64,000 nucleotides of DNA, taken from the NCBI RefSeq assembly GCF_010499245.1, contig NZ_JAAGOW010000001.1:620001-684000 (forward strand), read 5' to 3'. Position numbers and translations under genes: made by a program. Within the stretch, counting starts at the first letter, position 1. Every line of letters begins with the position of its first letter. Source of the DNA: Variovorax sp. WS11. Lineage in GTDB: Bacteria > Pseudomonadota > Gammaproteobacteria > Burkholderiales > Burkholderiaceae_C. The notes below the pieces were generated by a model, which saw only the letters and a program-made list of their open reading frames with translations, ran no database searches and was not told the origin of the DNA. Shown piece by piece: positions 41,987-50,392 of this stretch.

Positions 41987-44076
41987 CACGCCTCGCTGCC
42001 CGCGGAAGCCCGCTCGCCGGCGAGCCGCTGCAGATCCTCGACGATCTGCTTCTGCGACATGATGCTCAGGTCGATGACCTCCCTCGCCTGCGCGACGTAG
42101 TAGGCCAGCTGCTCGTCGCTGCGCGCGATGGACTTGCCGAGCGCGCCTTCGATGCGTTGCAGGTGGGCCGCCATCTTGTCGTTCGATTGGCTGAACAGCT
42201 GCACGGCGAAGCCGAAGGCCTCGCCCAGGCTCGCCACTTCGACGGCACTGCCGGTGAGCTGGGCGGCGACCTCGGCCATCTTCCCGGCTTCTGCATCGAC
42301 CCTTTCGGTGAAGCGCGTGCCGACGCGGTCCAACAGGTCGGCCGATGCGGCGACCAGCGCGTCGATCGCCGAGCGCTGCTCGGCGGAGGCATGGTTCATG
42401 GCGTCGAGCAGGGTGCCCAGCGTTTCCAGGATGCGGCTGCGTTCTTCCAGCATCGCGTTGTCGCGCGCCATGCCTTCGGAGACCTTCTGGCGCAGCTCGG
42501 CGATCACTTCGGCCGCGGCGCGCGGGGCTTCGGAGGCGGCCTGCACGAGCTGGGCAATCTCGGCGATGGTGTTGCTCGCCTGCGCCTCGGTGCGGGCAGT
42601 GATGTCGCGGGCGGTCTCCGCGAGTGTGTTGCAGATGTCCTGCTGCTGGCTCTCGGCGCGCGCGCCGGCCTGCTGCCATTCCTGCCGGAGCGAACCGGCC
42701 ATCGATTCCAGCGCCTGGGTCCAGGCCGCCAGCCGCTGCTCGTCGCGCGACGCCATCTCCGTCTGCAGGTCCACATGCGCCTGGTCCACGGTGCGCAGCA
42801 GTGAAGCCGCGTGCTGCTCGAAGGTGGCGGCGGCCGAGCTCAAGGCCCGGTGCGTGTCGCCCGAGAGCTTCTCGCTGACGCGTTCATGCTGCGCGAGCGC
42901 GCCGCGCCAGCTGTCCGACACGCTGCCGACCGTGCTTTCCAGGCGGGCGGAAACACCCTCTACCAGGGAGGCGGAACGCTGCTCGAAGGTCTGGGCGAAC
43001 TGGTCGAGCGCGCTGCGCAGATCCTGCGACAGCGCCTCGCTCTCGCGCCGGTGCCCGGCGAGCGCGCTCTGCCAGAGCTCCGCCACCGTCGCGGTGGAGG
43101 ACTCGAAGCGGCTCGACAGCCCGTCCAGCTGCCGCTGCACGCTGTGCTCGATCGTGTCGTTCAAGGACGCCGCCTCGCGCGCGATCCCGGCCATTGCGGC
43201 TTCGACGACAGGCTGGAAGGTCGCGCCGGCGATGCGGGCGCTTTCGGTGAGGCTCTCGTTCAGCGACCGGCCGACGGAAGAAGCCAGCTCCGCGTACGCG
43301 GCTTCGGCCTGGCTGTGGAACCGGTCCTGGCTGGAGACCAGGCGCTCGTTCAAGGCCTGGCTCTGCCGTTCCATCATCGCCATCATGGCCTGCAGCCGGT
43401 CGACCACGGCGGGCATGCCCTCGACCTGCTGCTGCAGCAGCCTGAAGGACTCGTCGCGCTGGTGGGCTCGCGACCAGGGGCGCAAGGTGGTGGCGATGCG
43501 CGTGTCGAGCATCTGCCCGGCCTGCAGCCGCTCGCGCCTGCACAGGGCGGAGGCGAGGCCCAGCATCGCGGACGCGGCCACGCCCGCCACCGAGGTGCCG
43601 AAGGCCAGGCCCAGGCCCTTGACCGGTGCGGACAAGGAGGCGCGGATGGCCTGCAGGTCGCTCGCGTTTTCCAGTGCCATGCCGGTGCCGTTCAGCGTCA
43701 CCACCATGCCGACGAAGGTGCCCAGCATGCCCAGCAGCACCAGGAGGCCCGCGAGGTATGGCGTCAGCGCTGGGCCGGGCAGGCCGACGCGCTCGCCCTC
43801 GATGCGCAGGCGCACCGCGTTGCGCAGGGAGGGATGCAGCTGGTCGAGCCACTGGCCCAGGCTGGCCGGGGCATCGGGCAGGTCCGTCACGGCCCGTTCC
43901 AGAGTGGTCGTGGCCTGGTGGAAGCGGTGCAGCTCCAGCGCGCCCATCAGGTAGAAAGCACCGACGAGCACCGTGATCGCCAGCGCCAGCGGGTTCGAGC
44001 CGATGTAGCCCGCGCCGACCCAGCACACGGCGGCCAGGCCCACGAAGAAAACGAAGTAATGAAGTGATCTGTTCAT
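41986..44076 (-). CDS. DUF802-domain ExbB/MotA-like membrane protein with long coiled tail
   Basis: 696-residue protein. Four hydrophobic helices lie at about residues 7-26, 29-48, 107-128 and 153-178. The third and fourth contain LLGMLGTFVGMVVTL and GLAFGTSVAGVAASAMLG, the signature of ExbB/TolQ/MotA proton-channel proteins; Thr120 would match the conserved ExbB channel threonine. A cytoplasmic tail of over 500 residues is strongly helical, with repeated patterns around SRFESSTATVAELW, SARLESTVGSVSDSWR and similar, suggesting a long coiled coil. Length and layout resemble ZorA. Both its start and stop overlap neighbouring genes by a few bases, so the operon is very tightly coupled. Confidence 0.87.
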   Translation of the reverse strand: MNRSLHYFVFFVGLAAVCWVGAGYIGSNPLALAITVLVGAFYLMGALELHRFHQATTTLERAVTDLPDAPASLGQWLDQLHPSLRNAVRLRIEGERVGLPGPALTPYLAGLLVLLGMLGTFVGMVVTLNGTGMALENASDLQAIRASLSAPVKGLGLAFGTSVAGVAASAMLGLASALCRRERLQAGQMLDTRIATTLRPWSRAHQRDESFRLLQQQVEGMPAVVDRLQAMMAMMERQSQALNERLVSSQDRFHSQAEAAYAELASSVGRSLNESLTESARIAGATFQPVVEAAMAGIAREAASLNDTIEHSVQRQLDGLSSRFESSTATVAELWQSALAGHRRESEALSQDLRSALDQFAQTFEQRSASLVEGVSARLESTVGSVSDSWRGALAQHERVSEKLSGDTHRALSSAAATFEQHAASLLRTVDQAHVDLQTEMASRDEQRLAAWTQALESMAGSLRQEWQQAGARAESQQQDICNTLAETARDITARTEAQASNTIAEIAQLVQAASEAPRAAAEVIAELRQKVSEGMARDNAMLEERSRILETLGTLLDAMNHASAEQRSAIDALVAASADLLDRVGTRFTERVDAEAGKMAEVAAQLTGSAVEVASLGEAFGFAVQLFSQSNDKMAAHLQRIEGALGKSIARSDEQLAYYVAQAREVIDLSIMSQKQIVEDLQRLAGERASAGSEA

Positions 44077-44771
44077 GAGCTCTTGCGAAGGGCTTCGAGC
44101 AGCCCTTCGACAGGTTCGAATCGAAGTTCCAGTTCGGCGAGCAGCACGGCCTGCATGTCCTTGCAGAACACGTCCTGCCACGCCAGGGGCGGCGGCCCGC
44201 CCTCGGGCTCGTCCGGCAGCGCCAGGTGGGCCTGCCGCAAGCGCACGAAATGCTTTTCCAGCAGCCCGGGCACGGCCGACAGCAGGTTGTGCTCCTGCGC
44301 ACCCAGGGCCTGCTCCATCACGGCATCGACGGCGGCGAGCTGCGCCATCGCCGGCGATCGGGCCGCCAGGCTCGCCCGCAGACGCTCGCGCAGGGGGCCG
44401 ATGGCCACCTCCATCGTCTGTTGCCGGGCGAGGTAGTGCCGGCGGTAGGGCGAGAAGTTGGCGGCCGTTTCCGCGCGTTCCTTCTCGGTGGCCAGCGCGC
44501 CATCTTCGGCGATGGCCTTCGCCAGCACGCCGCGCAGGCGAATGCATTCGCCTTCCTCGCTGCCCCGCCCGGCGCGAACGCCCGCCGGCACCGCCGCCGG
44601 ACTGCCGCTCAGCACCGAGGACAGCGAGATCGCATCGGCCCAGCCGAGCCATTGGCTCAGCCGATCCGCGAAGGCATGCCTGGGCTCGGAAACGTCGATG
44701 TCGGCCAGTCGGGCGAGCAAGCGAGTGAGCGCCGAGCCGGTGAAAGCTGTGCGCCTTGAAACTTGCACCAT
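44073..44771 (-). CDS. DUF3348-domain protein, first gene of stator-like operon
   Basis: 232-residue soluble protein matching DUF3348: FTGSALTRLLARLADIDV, FADRLSQWLGWADAISLSSVL, FSPYRRHYLARQQTMEVAIGPLRERLRASL, then a final ELELRFEPVEGLLEALRKS. No known catalytic motif is visible; it appears helical. No ribosome binding site is evident before ATG 44771, and a terminator-like hairpin ends ten bases upstream. The stop shares ATGA with the DUF802 gene. The conserved presence of DUF3348 and DUF2894 with the channel pair suggests that they are its cytoplasmic partners. Confidence 0.85.
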   Translation of the reverse strand: MVQVSRRTAFTGSALTRLLARLADIDVSEPRHAFADRLSQWLGWADAISLSSVLSGSPAAVPAGVRAGRGSEEGECIRLRGVLAKAIAEDGALATEKERAETAANFSPYRRHYLARQQTMEVAIGPLRERLRASLAARSPAMAQLAAVDAVMEQALGAQEHNLLSAVPGLLEKHFVRLRQAHLALPDEPEGGPPPLAWQDVFCKDMQAVLLAELELRFEPVEGLLEALRKSS

Positions 44772-44780
44772 ACGCGGGGT

Positions 44781-44805
44781 GAAAAACCCGGCAGTCTACA
44801 CTGCC
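44781..44805 (-). terminator. Rho-independent terminator-like hairpin of the LysR gene
   Basis: On the minus strand GGCAGT (44805-44800) and ACTGCC (44795-44790) form a 6-bp stem with loop GTAG, followed by CGGG and a run of five T. The loop includes part of the LysR stop codon (TAG at 44798-44796). The T-run ends only ten bases before the DUF3348 start codon, so this element lies between the regulator and the stator-like operon and could limit readthrough into it. Confidence 0.6.
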
Positions 44806-45725
44806 CGCCCATCCGGACCGGTCCGCGCGCCCTGCGTCACAGCGTCCCAGAAGCGTTCCGCCGCCCTGGGGAGCTTGCCCGGCGTGCGAAACAGGCGGAT
44901 CTCGAGCGCTGCGTTCCATCGGCCCTCCCCGACCGGCAGGAGCGTGCCTTCCGCCAGTTCGGCCTGGATCAGGCTGGCCGGCAGCCAGGCAATGCCGCGG
45001 GCCTCGAGCGCCATGGTCTTGAGCACCGTCGCCAGGTGCGCGGTGAGGACCACCTGGGTCGCCAGCTCATCCAGCCTGGCGCCGAGCACGGCGCGCACGA
45101 TACGGCCCAGCCCGGACTCGGTGCTGTAGGCGAGCAAGGGAATCCGGGACGATGCCGTGCCGCGCAACGAATGGGCTGGTCGGTTCCGTTCACCCGGCGC
45201 GCAGACCGGCATCAGCACGTCGGCGCCGACCACGCACGAGGGAAAGGCGCCGGCCTCCAGGCGCCCGGGCGCCTGCGCGTGCCCGTGGCACAGCAGGAAC
45301 TGCGTGCGGCCCTGCAGCATGAGCGCCTCGCACTGCTGCATCACGTCGGACACCAGCTGCATCGGCCCGACCGGGGCGCCCGATTCCAGGCCGCGCAGCC
45401 AGGCCGGCATGAAGGTCAGCGACAAGGCGTGCGTCGCGGCGATCCGCAGCGTGGCCGAGCTCGCATCGGCGACGGCGCGCGCCTCGTCGGGCATGCGCGC
45501 CACGCGTGCCAGCAGTTCCTGCGCGATGGAGCGGAACCATTCGCCGGGCTCGGTCAGCGTCGCCGGATGGGTGGTGCGATCGATCAGCACGACGCCCAGC
45601 CATTCCTCCAGCGCGCGGATGCGCCGGCTGAAGGCGGGCTGGGTCATGTGCCGCTCTTCGGCGGCGCGGGAGAAATTGCCCGTGGCAGCCAGGGCGAGGA
45701 AGTCTTCGAGCCACAGGAAGTTCAT
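44796..45725 (-). CDS. LysR-type transcriptional regulator
   Basis: 309-residue LysR protein with the helix-turn-helix FLWLEDFLALAATGNFSRAAEERHMTQPAFSRRIRALEEW and a normal effector domain. ATG 45725 places the domain at the very N-terminus. It is divergent from the dapA-like operon at 45855 and probably controls it; the intergenic region is 129 bases. Its stop codon lies in the loop of a terminator-like hairpin. The regulator reads toward the DUF3348 operon but is probably separated from it. Confidence 0.9.
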   Translation of the reverse strand: MNFLWLEDFLALAATGNFSRAAEERHMTQPAFSRRIRALEEWLGVVLIDRTTHPATLTEPGEWFRSIAQELLARVARMPDEARAVADASSATLRIAATHALSLTFMPAWLRGLESGAPVGPMQLVSDVMQQCEALMLQGRTQFLLCHGHAQAPGRLEAGAFPSCVVGADVLMPVCAPGERNRPAHSLRGTASSRIPLLAYSTESGLGRIVRAVLGARLDELATQVVLTAHLATVLKTMALEARGIAWLPASLIQAELAEGTLLPVGEGRWNAALEIRLFRTPGKLPRAAERFWDAVTQGARTGPDGRAV

Positions 45726-45854
45726 CGGCGGTGCTTTGACGGCATACAAGAAGAGAAAACGGGCATTGGCCTTCGGCGCGCGGCGCGACGACCATCGAGC
45801 CACTCGGATACGCCCTGCCCGGGCGATCCAGGAATTTTCAACCCAGGAGACATC

Positions 45855-46787
45855 ATGCCGACCATCCAGAACTACCGCGGGATCATTCCCGCCATCGCCT
45901 GCCCGTTCACGCGCGACTTCCGCATCGACGAGGCGGAGCTTCGGCGCCATGCGTCCTGGCTGGCGGAGCAGCCCGGCGTGGTGGCGGTGATGACCAACGG
46001 CCACACGGGCGAGGTGTTCTCGCTGACGGCGAAGGAGCGCGCCCAGGTCACCCGCATCGTCGCCAGCGAGCTCGAGGGCCGGCTGCCGGTGATCTCCTCG
46101 ATCGTCTGCGAGGGCCTCCTGGAAGCCAAGGAGCATGCCAGCATGGCGCGCGACGCCGGCGCCCGCGCGCTGGACGTGATGCCGCCGCACCACTGGCTGC
46201 GCTTCGGCTTCCGCGCCGGGCACGTCACCGACTATTTCGAAGCCATCTCCGAGGCCGGCCTGGATCTGGTGGCTCACGTGTACCCGGCCTGGACGCGCGC
46301 CGCGTATTCGTCCGCCACGCTGGCGGAACTGGCGAAGCTGCCCTACGTGCAGGCCTTCAAGGTCGGCCAGCGCGACATGAACAAGTACGCCAGCGACATC
46401 AAGGCGATCCGCGAGGCAGACCCCTCCAAGTCCATCCTGACCTGCCACGACGAGTACCTGCTGGCCACCATGGTGCAGGGCGTGGACGGTGCGCTGGTCG
46501 GCTTCGCGACCTTCATCCCCAGCCTCATCAACGACCTGTGGGAAGCGGTGAAGGCCGGCGACCTGAAGAAGGCGATGAAGGTGCAGGCCCTGATCACACC
46601 GCTGAAGGACGCGGTGTACGGCGGCGGCGAGCCCACGGGCGAGGCCCACGCGCGCATGAAGGCGGGGATGTACCTGGCCGGCGTGATCAAGGACCCGACG
46701 GCGCGCCCGCCGACCGAAGCGCCGAGCGAGGCCGAGATGCAGGCCCTGCGCGCGGCCCTCGACAACGCCGGCCTGCTGCAGCGCTGA
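45855..46787 (+). CDS. DapA-family (class I) lyase/aldolase
   Basis: 310-residue dihydrodipicolinate-synthase-family protein. The VMTNGHTGEVFSLTAKER motif (a GxxGE core) lies at about residues 46-63, and the Schiff-base lysine is probably in VQAFKVGQRD. The Tyr in AHVYPAW could complete proton relay. Members are pyruvate-dependent aldolases, decarboxylating dehydratases or keto-sugar-acid lyases. As the first gene of an operon that also encodes a D-tartrate-dehydratase-like enolase, it may act on a hydroxy or keto diacid; the substrate is unknown. GGAGACATC precedes the start. Confidence 0.87.
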   Translation: MPTIQNYRGIIPAIACPFTRDFRIDEAELRRHASWLAEQPGVVAVMTNGHTGEVFSLTAKERAQVTRIVASELEGRLPVISSIVCEGLLEAKEHASMARDAGARALDVMPPHHWLRFGFRAGHVTDYFEAISEAGLDLVAHVYPAWTRAAYSSATLAELAKLPYVQAFKVGQRDMNKYASDIKAIREADPSKSILTCHDEYLLATMVQGVDGALVGFATFIPSLINDLWEAVKAGDLKKAMKVQALITPLKDAVYGGGEPTGEAHARMKAGMYLAGVIKDPTARPPTEAPSEAEMQALRAALDNAGLLQR

Positions 46788-46798
46788 GGACGACCGCC

Positions 46799-47767
46799 AT
46801 GCAACGCAGGACTCTCGCGCACTGCGCGCTCTCCGCCGTGCTGCTCGGTCTGGCCGGCGCCGCCGGCGCCCAGGCCTGGCCCGCCAAGCCCATCACGATG
46901 ATCATCCCCTTCCCGCCCGGCGGCACGCTCGACACCGTGGGCCGCATGCTGGCGCAGAAGCTCGGCGAGCAGTTGGGCCAGAGCGTGGTCGTCGACAACC
47001 GCGCGGGCGCCGGCGGCGCCATCGGCTCGGCGGCCGTGGCCCGCGCGACCCCCGACGGCTACACGCTGCTCTTCAGCCCCTCAACCTTCACGACGACGCC
47101 GATGGTGGTCAAGTCCACGCCCTACGACGTCAGCAAGGACTTCCAGCCGGTCGCGCTGGTGGCGAAGGCGCCGCTCTCGATCGCGGTCAACAAGAACCTG
47201 CCGGTGAACGACCTCAAGGGGCTGATCGCACATGCGAAATCCAACCCGGGCAAGCTCACTTTCGCCATCGGCTCCTCGGCCTCGGCGGGCCACCTGTCGA
47301 CCGAGCTGCTCAAGCGCGCGAGTGGCATCGACTACCTGATCGTGCCGTACAAAGGCTCGGGCCCGGCGTACCAGGACCTGATCGGCGGGCAGATCGACGG
47401 CTTCGTCGATCCGGTGCTGGGCTCGGCGCAATACGCGAAGAGCGGCATGCTGAAGGTGCTGGCCGTGACCTCGAAGTCGCGCATCGCGAGCATGCCCAAC
47501 ACGCCGACCGTCGGGGAGACGCTGCCGGGTTACGAGTTCTACAGCTGGTACGGCCTGTGGGCGCCGGCGAAGATGCCGCAGGAGATCGCGCAGCGCCTGA
47601 ATGCCGAGGTCAACAAGGCGCTGGACGCGCCCGAGATCAAGGACAAGCTCACCGTCCAGGGCCTGCTGCTGACGCCGGGCAGCATCGCCGACTTCGCCGC
47701 CTTCCAGAAGGAGGACATGGCGCGCTCGGCCAAGATCATTTCCGAGGCGAGCATCCGTGCCGAATAG
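46799..47767 (+). CDS. Bug/TctC substrate-binding protein
   Basis: 322-residue Bug protein: signal peptide about 1-25 (ending AGAQA), KPITMIIPFPPGGTLDTVGR, VVVDNRAGAGGAIG, DGYTLLFSPSTF, IVPYKGSGPAYQDLIGG. It follows the DapA-like gene by 11 bases and its last 11 bases overlap the SDR gene. The dapA-like, Bug, SDR and enolase-like genes form one operon, so a tartrate-like hydroxydiacid is the likely ligand. This is inference. Confidence 0.92.
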   Translation: MQRRTLAHCALSAVLLGLAGAAGAQAWPAKPITMIIPFPPGGTLDTVGRMLAQKLGEQLGQSVVVDNRAGAGGAIGSAAVARATPDGYTLLFSPSTFTTTPMVVKSTPYDVSKDFQPVALVAKAPLSIAVNKNLPVNDLKGLIAHAKSNPGKLTFAIGSSASAGHLSTELLKRASGIDYLIVPYKGSGPAYQDLIGGQIDGFVDPVLGSAQYAKSGMLKVLAVTSKSRIASMPNTPTVGETLPGYEFYSWYGLWAPAKMPQEIAQRLNAEVNKALDAPEIKDKLTVQGLLLTPGSIADFAAFQKEDMARSAKIISEASIRAE

Positions 47768-48452
47768 CCCGCACGCCCTGGTGACCGGCAGCAGCTCCGG
47801 CATCGGCCTCGCCATCGCCCAGGCCTTGCTGGCGGGCGGATGGCAGGTCACGGGCTTCGACCGCTCGGCGCCGGCTATCGCGCACGCCGCCTTCGCGTCC
47901 GTCGAGGTCGACCTCTCGAACGCGGTGGCGACCGACGAGGCGGCACGGCAGACGGCTGGCGTCACGGCCTTCGTGCATGCGGCCGGCGTGCTGCGCGTCG
48001 GCGCCGTGGGCAGCCTCGACCTCGCCGACGGCGAGCTGATGTGGCGTCTGCATGTCGACGCGGCCACGCGCATCGCCAACGTGCTGCTTCCGGCGATGGC
48101 GCAGGCCGGGCAAGGCCGCGTGGTGCTCGTCGGCAGCCGCGTCGCGCAGGGCAAGGCCGGGCGCAGCCAGTACGCCGCCTCGAAGGCCGCACTGGTGGCG
48201 CTGGCGCGCAGCTGGGCGGCGGAAGTGGCCGCGCGCGGCGTCACCGTCAACGTGGTGTCGCCGGCGGCGACGCAGACCGCGATGACCTCCGACCCGTCGC
48301 GCGCCGCGGAAGCGCCCGTGCTGCCACCCATCGGCCGGCTGATCCAGCCGGACGAGATCGCGGCGCTCGTCGCCTTTCTCCTTTCATCGCAGGCCGGCGC
48401 CATCACCGGCCAGGACATCCAGATCTGCGGCGGCTCCTCGCTGCCGCGCTAA
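47757..48452 (+). CDS. SDR-family oxidoreductase
   Basis: 231-residue short-chain dehydrogenase, starting at GTG 47757 inside the end of the Bug gene. Motifs: VTGSSSGIGLAIA (cofactor), AAGVLRVG in place of the usual NNAG, VLVGSRVA with the catalytic Ser, QYAASKAAL with Tyr and Lys, and GQDIQICGG. It probably oxidises or reduces a hydroxy-acid intermediate. The shortened length is near the family minimum. Confidence 0.88.
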   Translation: MPNSPHALVTGSSSGIGLAIAQALLAGGWQVTGFDRSAPAIAHAAFASVEVDLSNAVATDEAARQTAGVTAFVHAAGVLRVGAVGSLDLADGELMWRLHVDAATRIANVLLPAMAQAGQGRVVLVGSRVAQGKAGRSQYAASKAALVALARSWAAEVAARGVTVNVVSPAATQTAMTSDPSRAAEAPVLPPIGRLIQPDEIAALVAFLLSSQAGAITGQDIQICGGSSLPR

Positions 48453-48468
48453 CCCATCGAGTGCCACC

Positions 48469-49635
48469 ATGAAGATCATCGACATCAAGGAAGAGACCAA
48501 GCCCATCAAATCCAACATCCGCAACGCCTACATCGATTTCTCGAAGATGACCCTGAGCCTCGTGGCCGTGGTCACCGACGTGATCCGCGACGGCAAGCCG
48601 GTGGTGGGCTACGGCTTCAATTCGAACGGCCGCTACGGCCAGGGCTCGCTGATCCGCGAGCGCTTCCGGCCGCGCATCCTGGAGGCGGATCCGGCCTCGC
48701 TGGTCGACGACGAGCGCGACAACCTCGATCCGCACAAGATCTGGGCCACGATGATGACCAACGAGAAGCCCGGCGGGCACGGCGAGCGCTCGGTCGCGGT
48801 CGGCACCATCGACATGGCGGTGTGGGATGCGGTGGCCAAGATCGAGCAGAAGCCGCTCTACCAGCTGCTGGCCGAGCGCTACGGCACCGGCAAGCCGGAC
48901 CGCAAGGTCTTCGTCTATGCGGCCGGCGGCTACTACTGGCCGGGCCAGGGGATCGAAGGCCTGGAGCGCGAGATGCGCAGCTACCTGGACCGCGGCTACT
49001 CGGTGGTCAAGAAGAAGATCGGCGGCGCCTCGCTGGCCGAGGACTGCAAGCGCATCGAGGCGGTGCTCAAGCTGCTCGGGCCGGGCCAGAAGCTGGCGGT
49101 GGATGCCAATGGGCGCTTCGATCTGAAGACCGCCGTCGAGTACGCAAAGGCGCTGTCGGCGTACGACCTGTTCTGGTACGAGGAAGCCGGCGATCCGCTG
49201 GACTATGCGCTGCAGGCCGAGCTCGCCCAGCATTACAGCGGCCCCATGGCCACCGGCGAGAACCTGTTCTCGATGCAGGACGCGCGCAATCTCATCCGCT
49301 ACGGCGGCATGCGCCCGGACCGCGACTACCTGCAGTTCGATTGCGCGCTCAGCTACGGCCTCGTCGAGTACCTGCGCACGCTGGAGATGCTCAAGGAGAA
49401 CGGCTGGTCGCCCTCGCGCTGCGTGCCGCACGGCGGCCACCAGATGTCGCTGGCGATCGCGGCCGGGCTGGGGCTGGGGGGCAACGAGTCCTACCCCGAC
49501 CTGTTCCAGCCCTACGGCGGCTTTCCGGATGGGGTCAAGGTCGACAACAGCTACGTCGTGCTGCCCGAGCTGCCGGGCATCGGCTTCGAGGGCAAGGCGG
49601 ACCTCTATGCGGAGATGAAGCAGTTGGCATCCTGA
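48469..49635 (+). CDS. tarD: D-tartrate dehydratase-like enolase-superfamily enzyme
   Basis: 388-residue member of the mandelate-racemase subgroup of the enolase superfamily. It matches Bradyrhizobium D-tartrate dehydratase as I know it, with conserved blocks VVGYGFNSNGRYGQG, MTNEKPGGHGERSVAVGTIDMAVWD and GNESYPDLFQPYGGFPDGV. Likely catalytic residues are Lys181/Lys183 (VVKKKIGG), metal ligands Asp212 and Glu238 or 239 and Glu264 (VDANGR, WYEEAGD, ATGENLF), and His321 (VPHGGHQM). It should dehydrate D-tartrate to oxaloacetate. Last gene of the operon. Confidence 0.88.
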   Translation: MKIIDIKEETKPIKSNIRNAYIDFSKMTLSLVAVVTDVIRDGKPVVGYGFNSNGRYGQGSLIRERFRPRILEADPASLVDDERDNLDPHKIWATMMTNEKPGGHGERSVAVGTIDMAVWDAVAKIEQKPLYQLLAERYGTGKPDRKVFVYAAGGYYWPGQGIEGLEREMRSYLDRGYSVVKKKIGGASLAEDCKRIEAVLKLLGPGQKLAVDANGRFDLKTAVEYAKALSAYDLFWYEEAGDPLDYALQAELAQHYSGPMATGENLFSMQDARNLIRYGGMRPDRDYLQFDCALSYGLVEYLRTLEMLKENGWSPSRCVPHGGHQMSLAIAAGLGLGGNESYPDLFQPYGGFPDGVKVDNSYVVLPELPGIGFEGKADLYAEMKQLAS

Positions 49636-49759
49636 GGCGCCGCCGGGGCGCCATCGATCGGCTGCCAAAGACCGTTCAGCCGGCGTCGGATTTGGATGAC
49701 ACCACGCCGGCGCTGTCGGGCGCATCGTCGAGTCTCGTTCACTCGCGCGAGGTGATGCC

Positions 49760-50371
49760 ATGCCTGAGCACCCTGGATCCGGAAGAGCGCTGCGCCGCAT
49801 CGGCGCGCAGGTGGCGATGGCGCTCGGCGTCGTGGCCGTGCAGCCGGCCTCGGCAGAACCCATCTTCAAGTGCGGGAAGGCCTATACCAACGTGCCGGCC
49901 GATGCCGGACCCGCAAAGACGCGCTCCCGCGACTGCGTCCTGGTCGAGACCAGCGGCCAGCCCAAAGGCAAGAACGAGAACATCTCGGTCGATGGATCGA
50001 AGCAGATCACGGTGCCAGTCGGGCAGGACGGCCGGTTCTGGATTCGCGGCACGGTCAACGGCTTCCCGGTGCAGTTCGCGATCGACCGCGCTGCGACGGT
50101 CAACGCCGGCGTCGCCGTGACCGAGGACTTCGCCGCCCGTGCCAACCTGATCGGCGGTACGCCGGCCTACATCCAGACCGCTGGAACCGGCACGGATGCG
50201 CGCCGCATCGAGCGCGTGCCCATGACCTTCGGGCCTTTCCGGGTGCCGCAGGCGACCGTGGTGATCGGCCCCCTCGGCGGCAAGTCGACGGATGCCGTGC
50301 TCGGTCCGGAACTGCTCTCGCTCTTCGACGTGACTGCCAACGACCGCGAGCTGACGATCGTCGGCAAGTAG
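49760..50371 (+). CDS. degenerate retropepsin-like secreted protein
   Basis: 203-residue protein with a signal peptide (residues about 12-32, cleaved near ASAEP). The body has the layout of periplasmic retropepsin-like aspartic proteases: DGRFWIRGTVNGFPVQFAIDRAATVN, then RIERVPMTFGPFRVPQATVVIG and DAVLGPELLSLFD. The family active site is DTG or DSG; here it reads Asp109-Arg110-Ala111, so normal catalysis is unlikely. It may have become a binding or structural protein. It is flanked by 124 bases on the left and is convergent with the dehydrogenase gene at 50393. Confidence 0.78.
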   Translation: MPEHPGSGRALRRIGAQVAMALGVVAVQPASAEPIFKCGKAYTNVPADAGPAKTRSRDCVLVETSGQPKGKNENISVDGSKQITVPVGQDGRFWIRGTVNGFPVQFAIDRAATVNAGVAVTEDFAARANLIGGTPAYIQTAGTGTDARRIERVPMTFGPFRVPQATVVIGPLGGKSTDAVLGPELLSLFDVTANDRELTIVGK

Positions 50372-50392
50372 CCGCGAGGAGACGCCGCCCGC

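Noticed and set aside
40651..44771. Assigning the operon as a true Zorya system
   Set aside because: ZorC, ZorD or ZorE homologs are not seen and both accessory genes are DUF families common in Burkholderiales. I keep only the architectural similarity.
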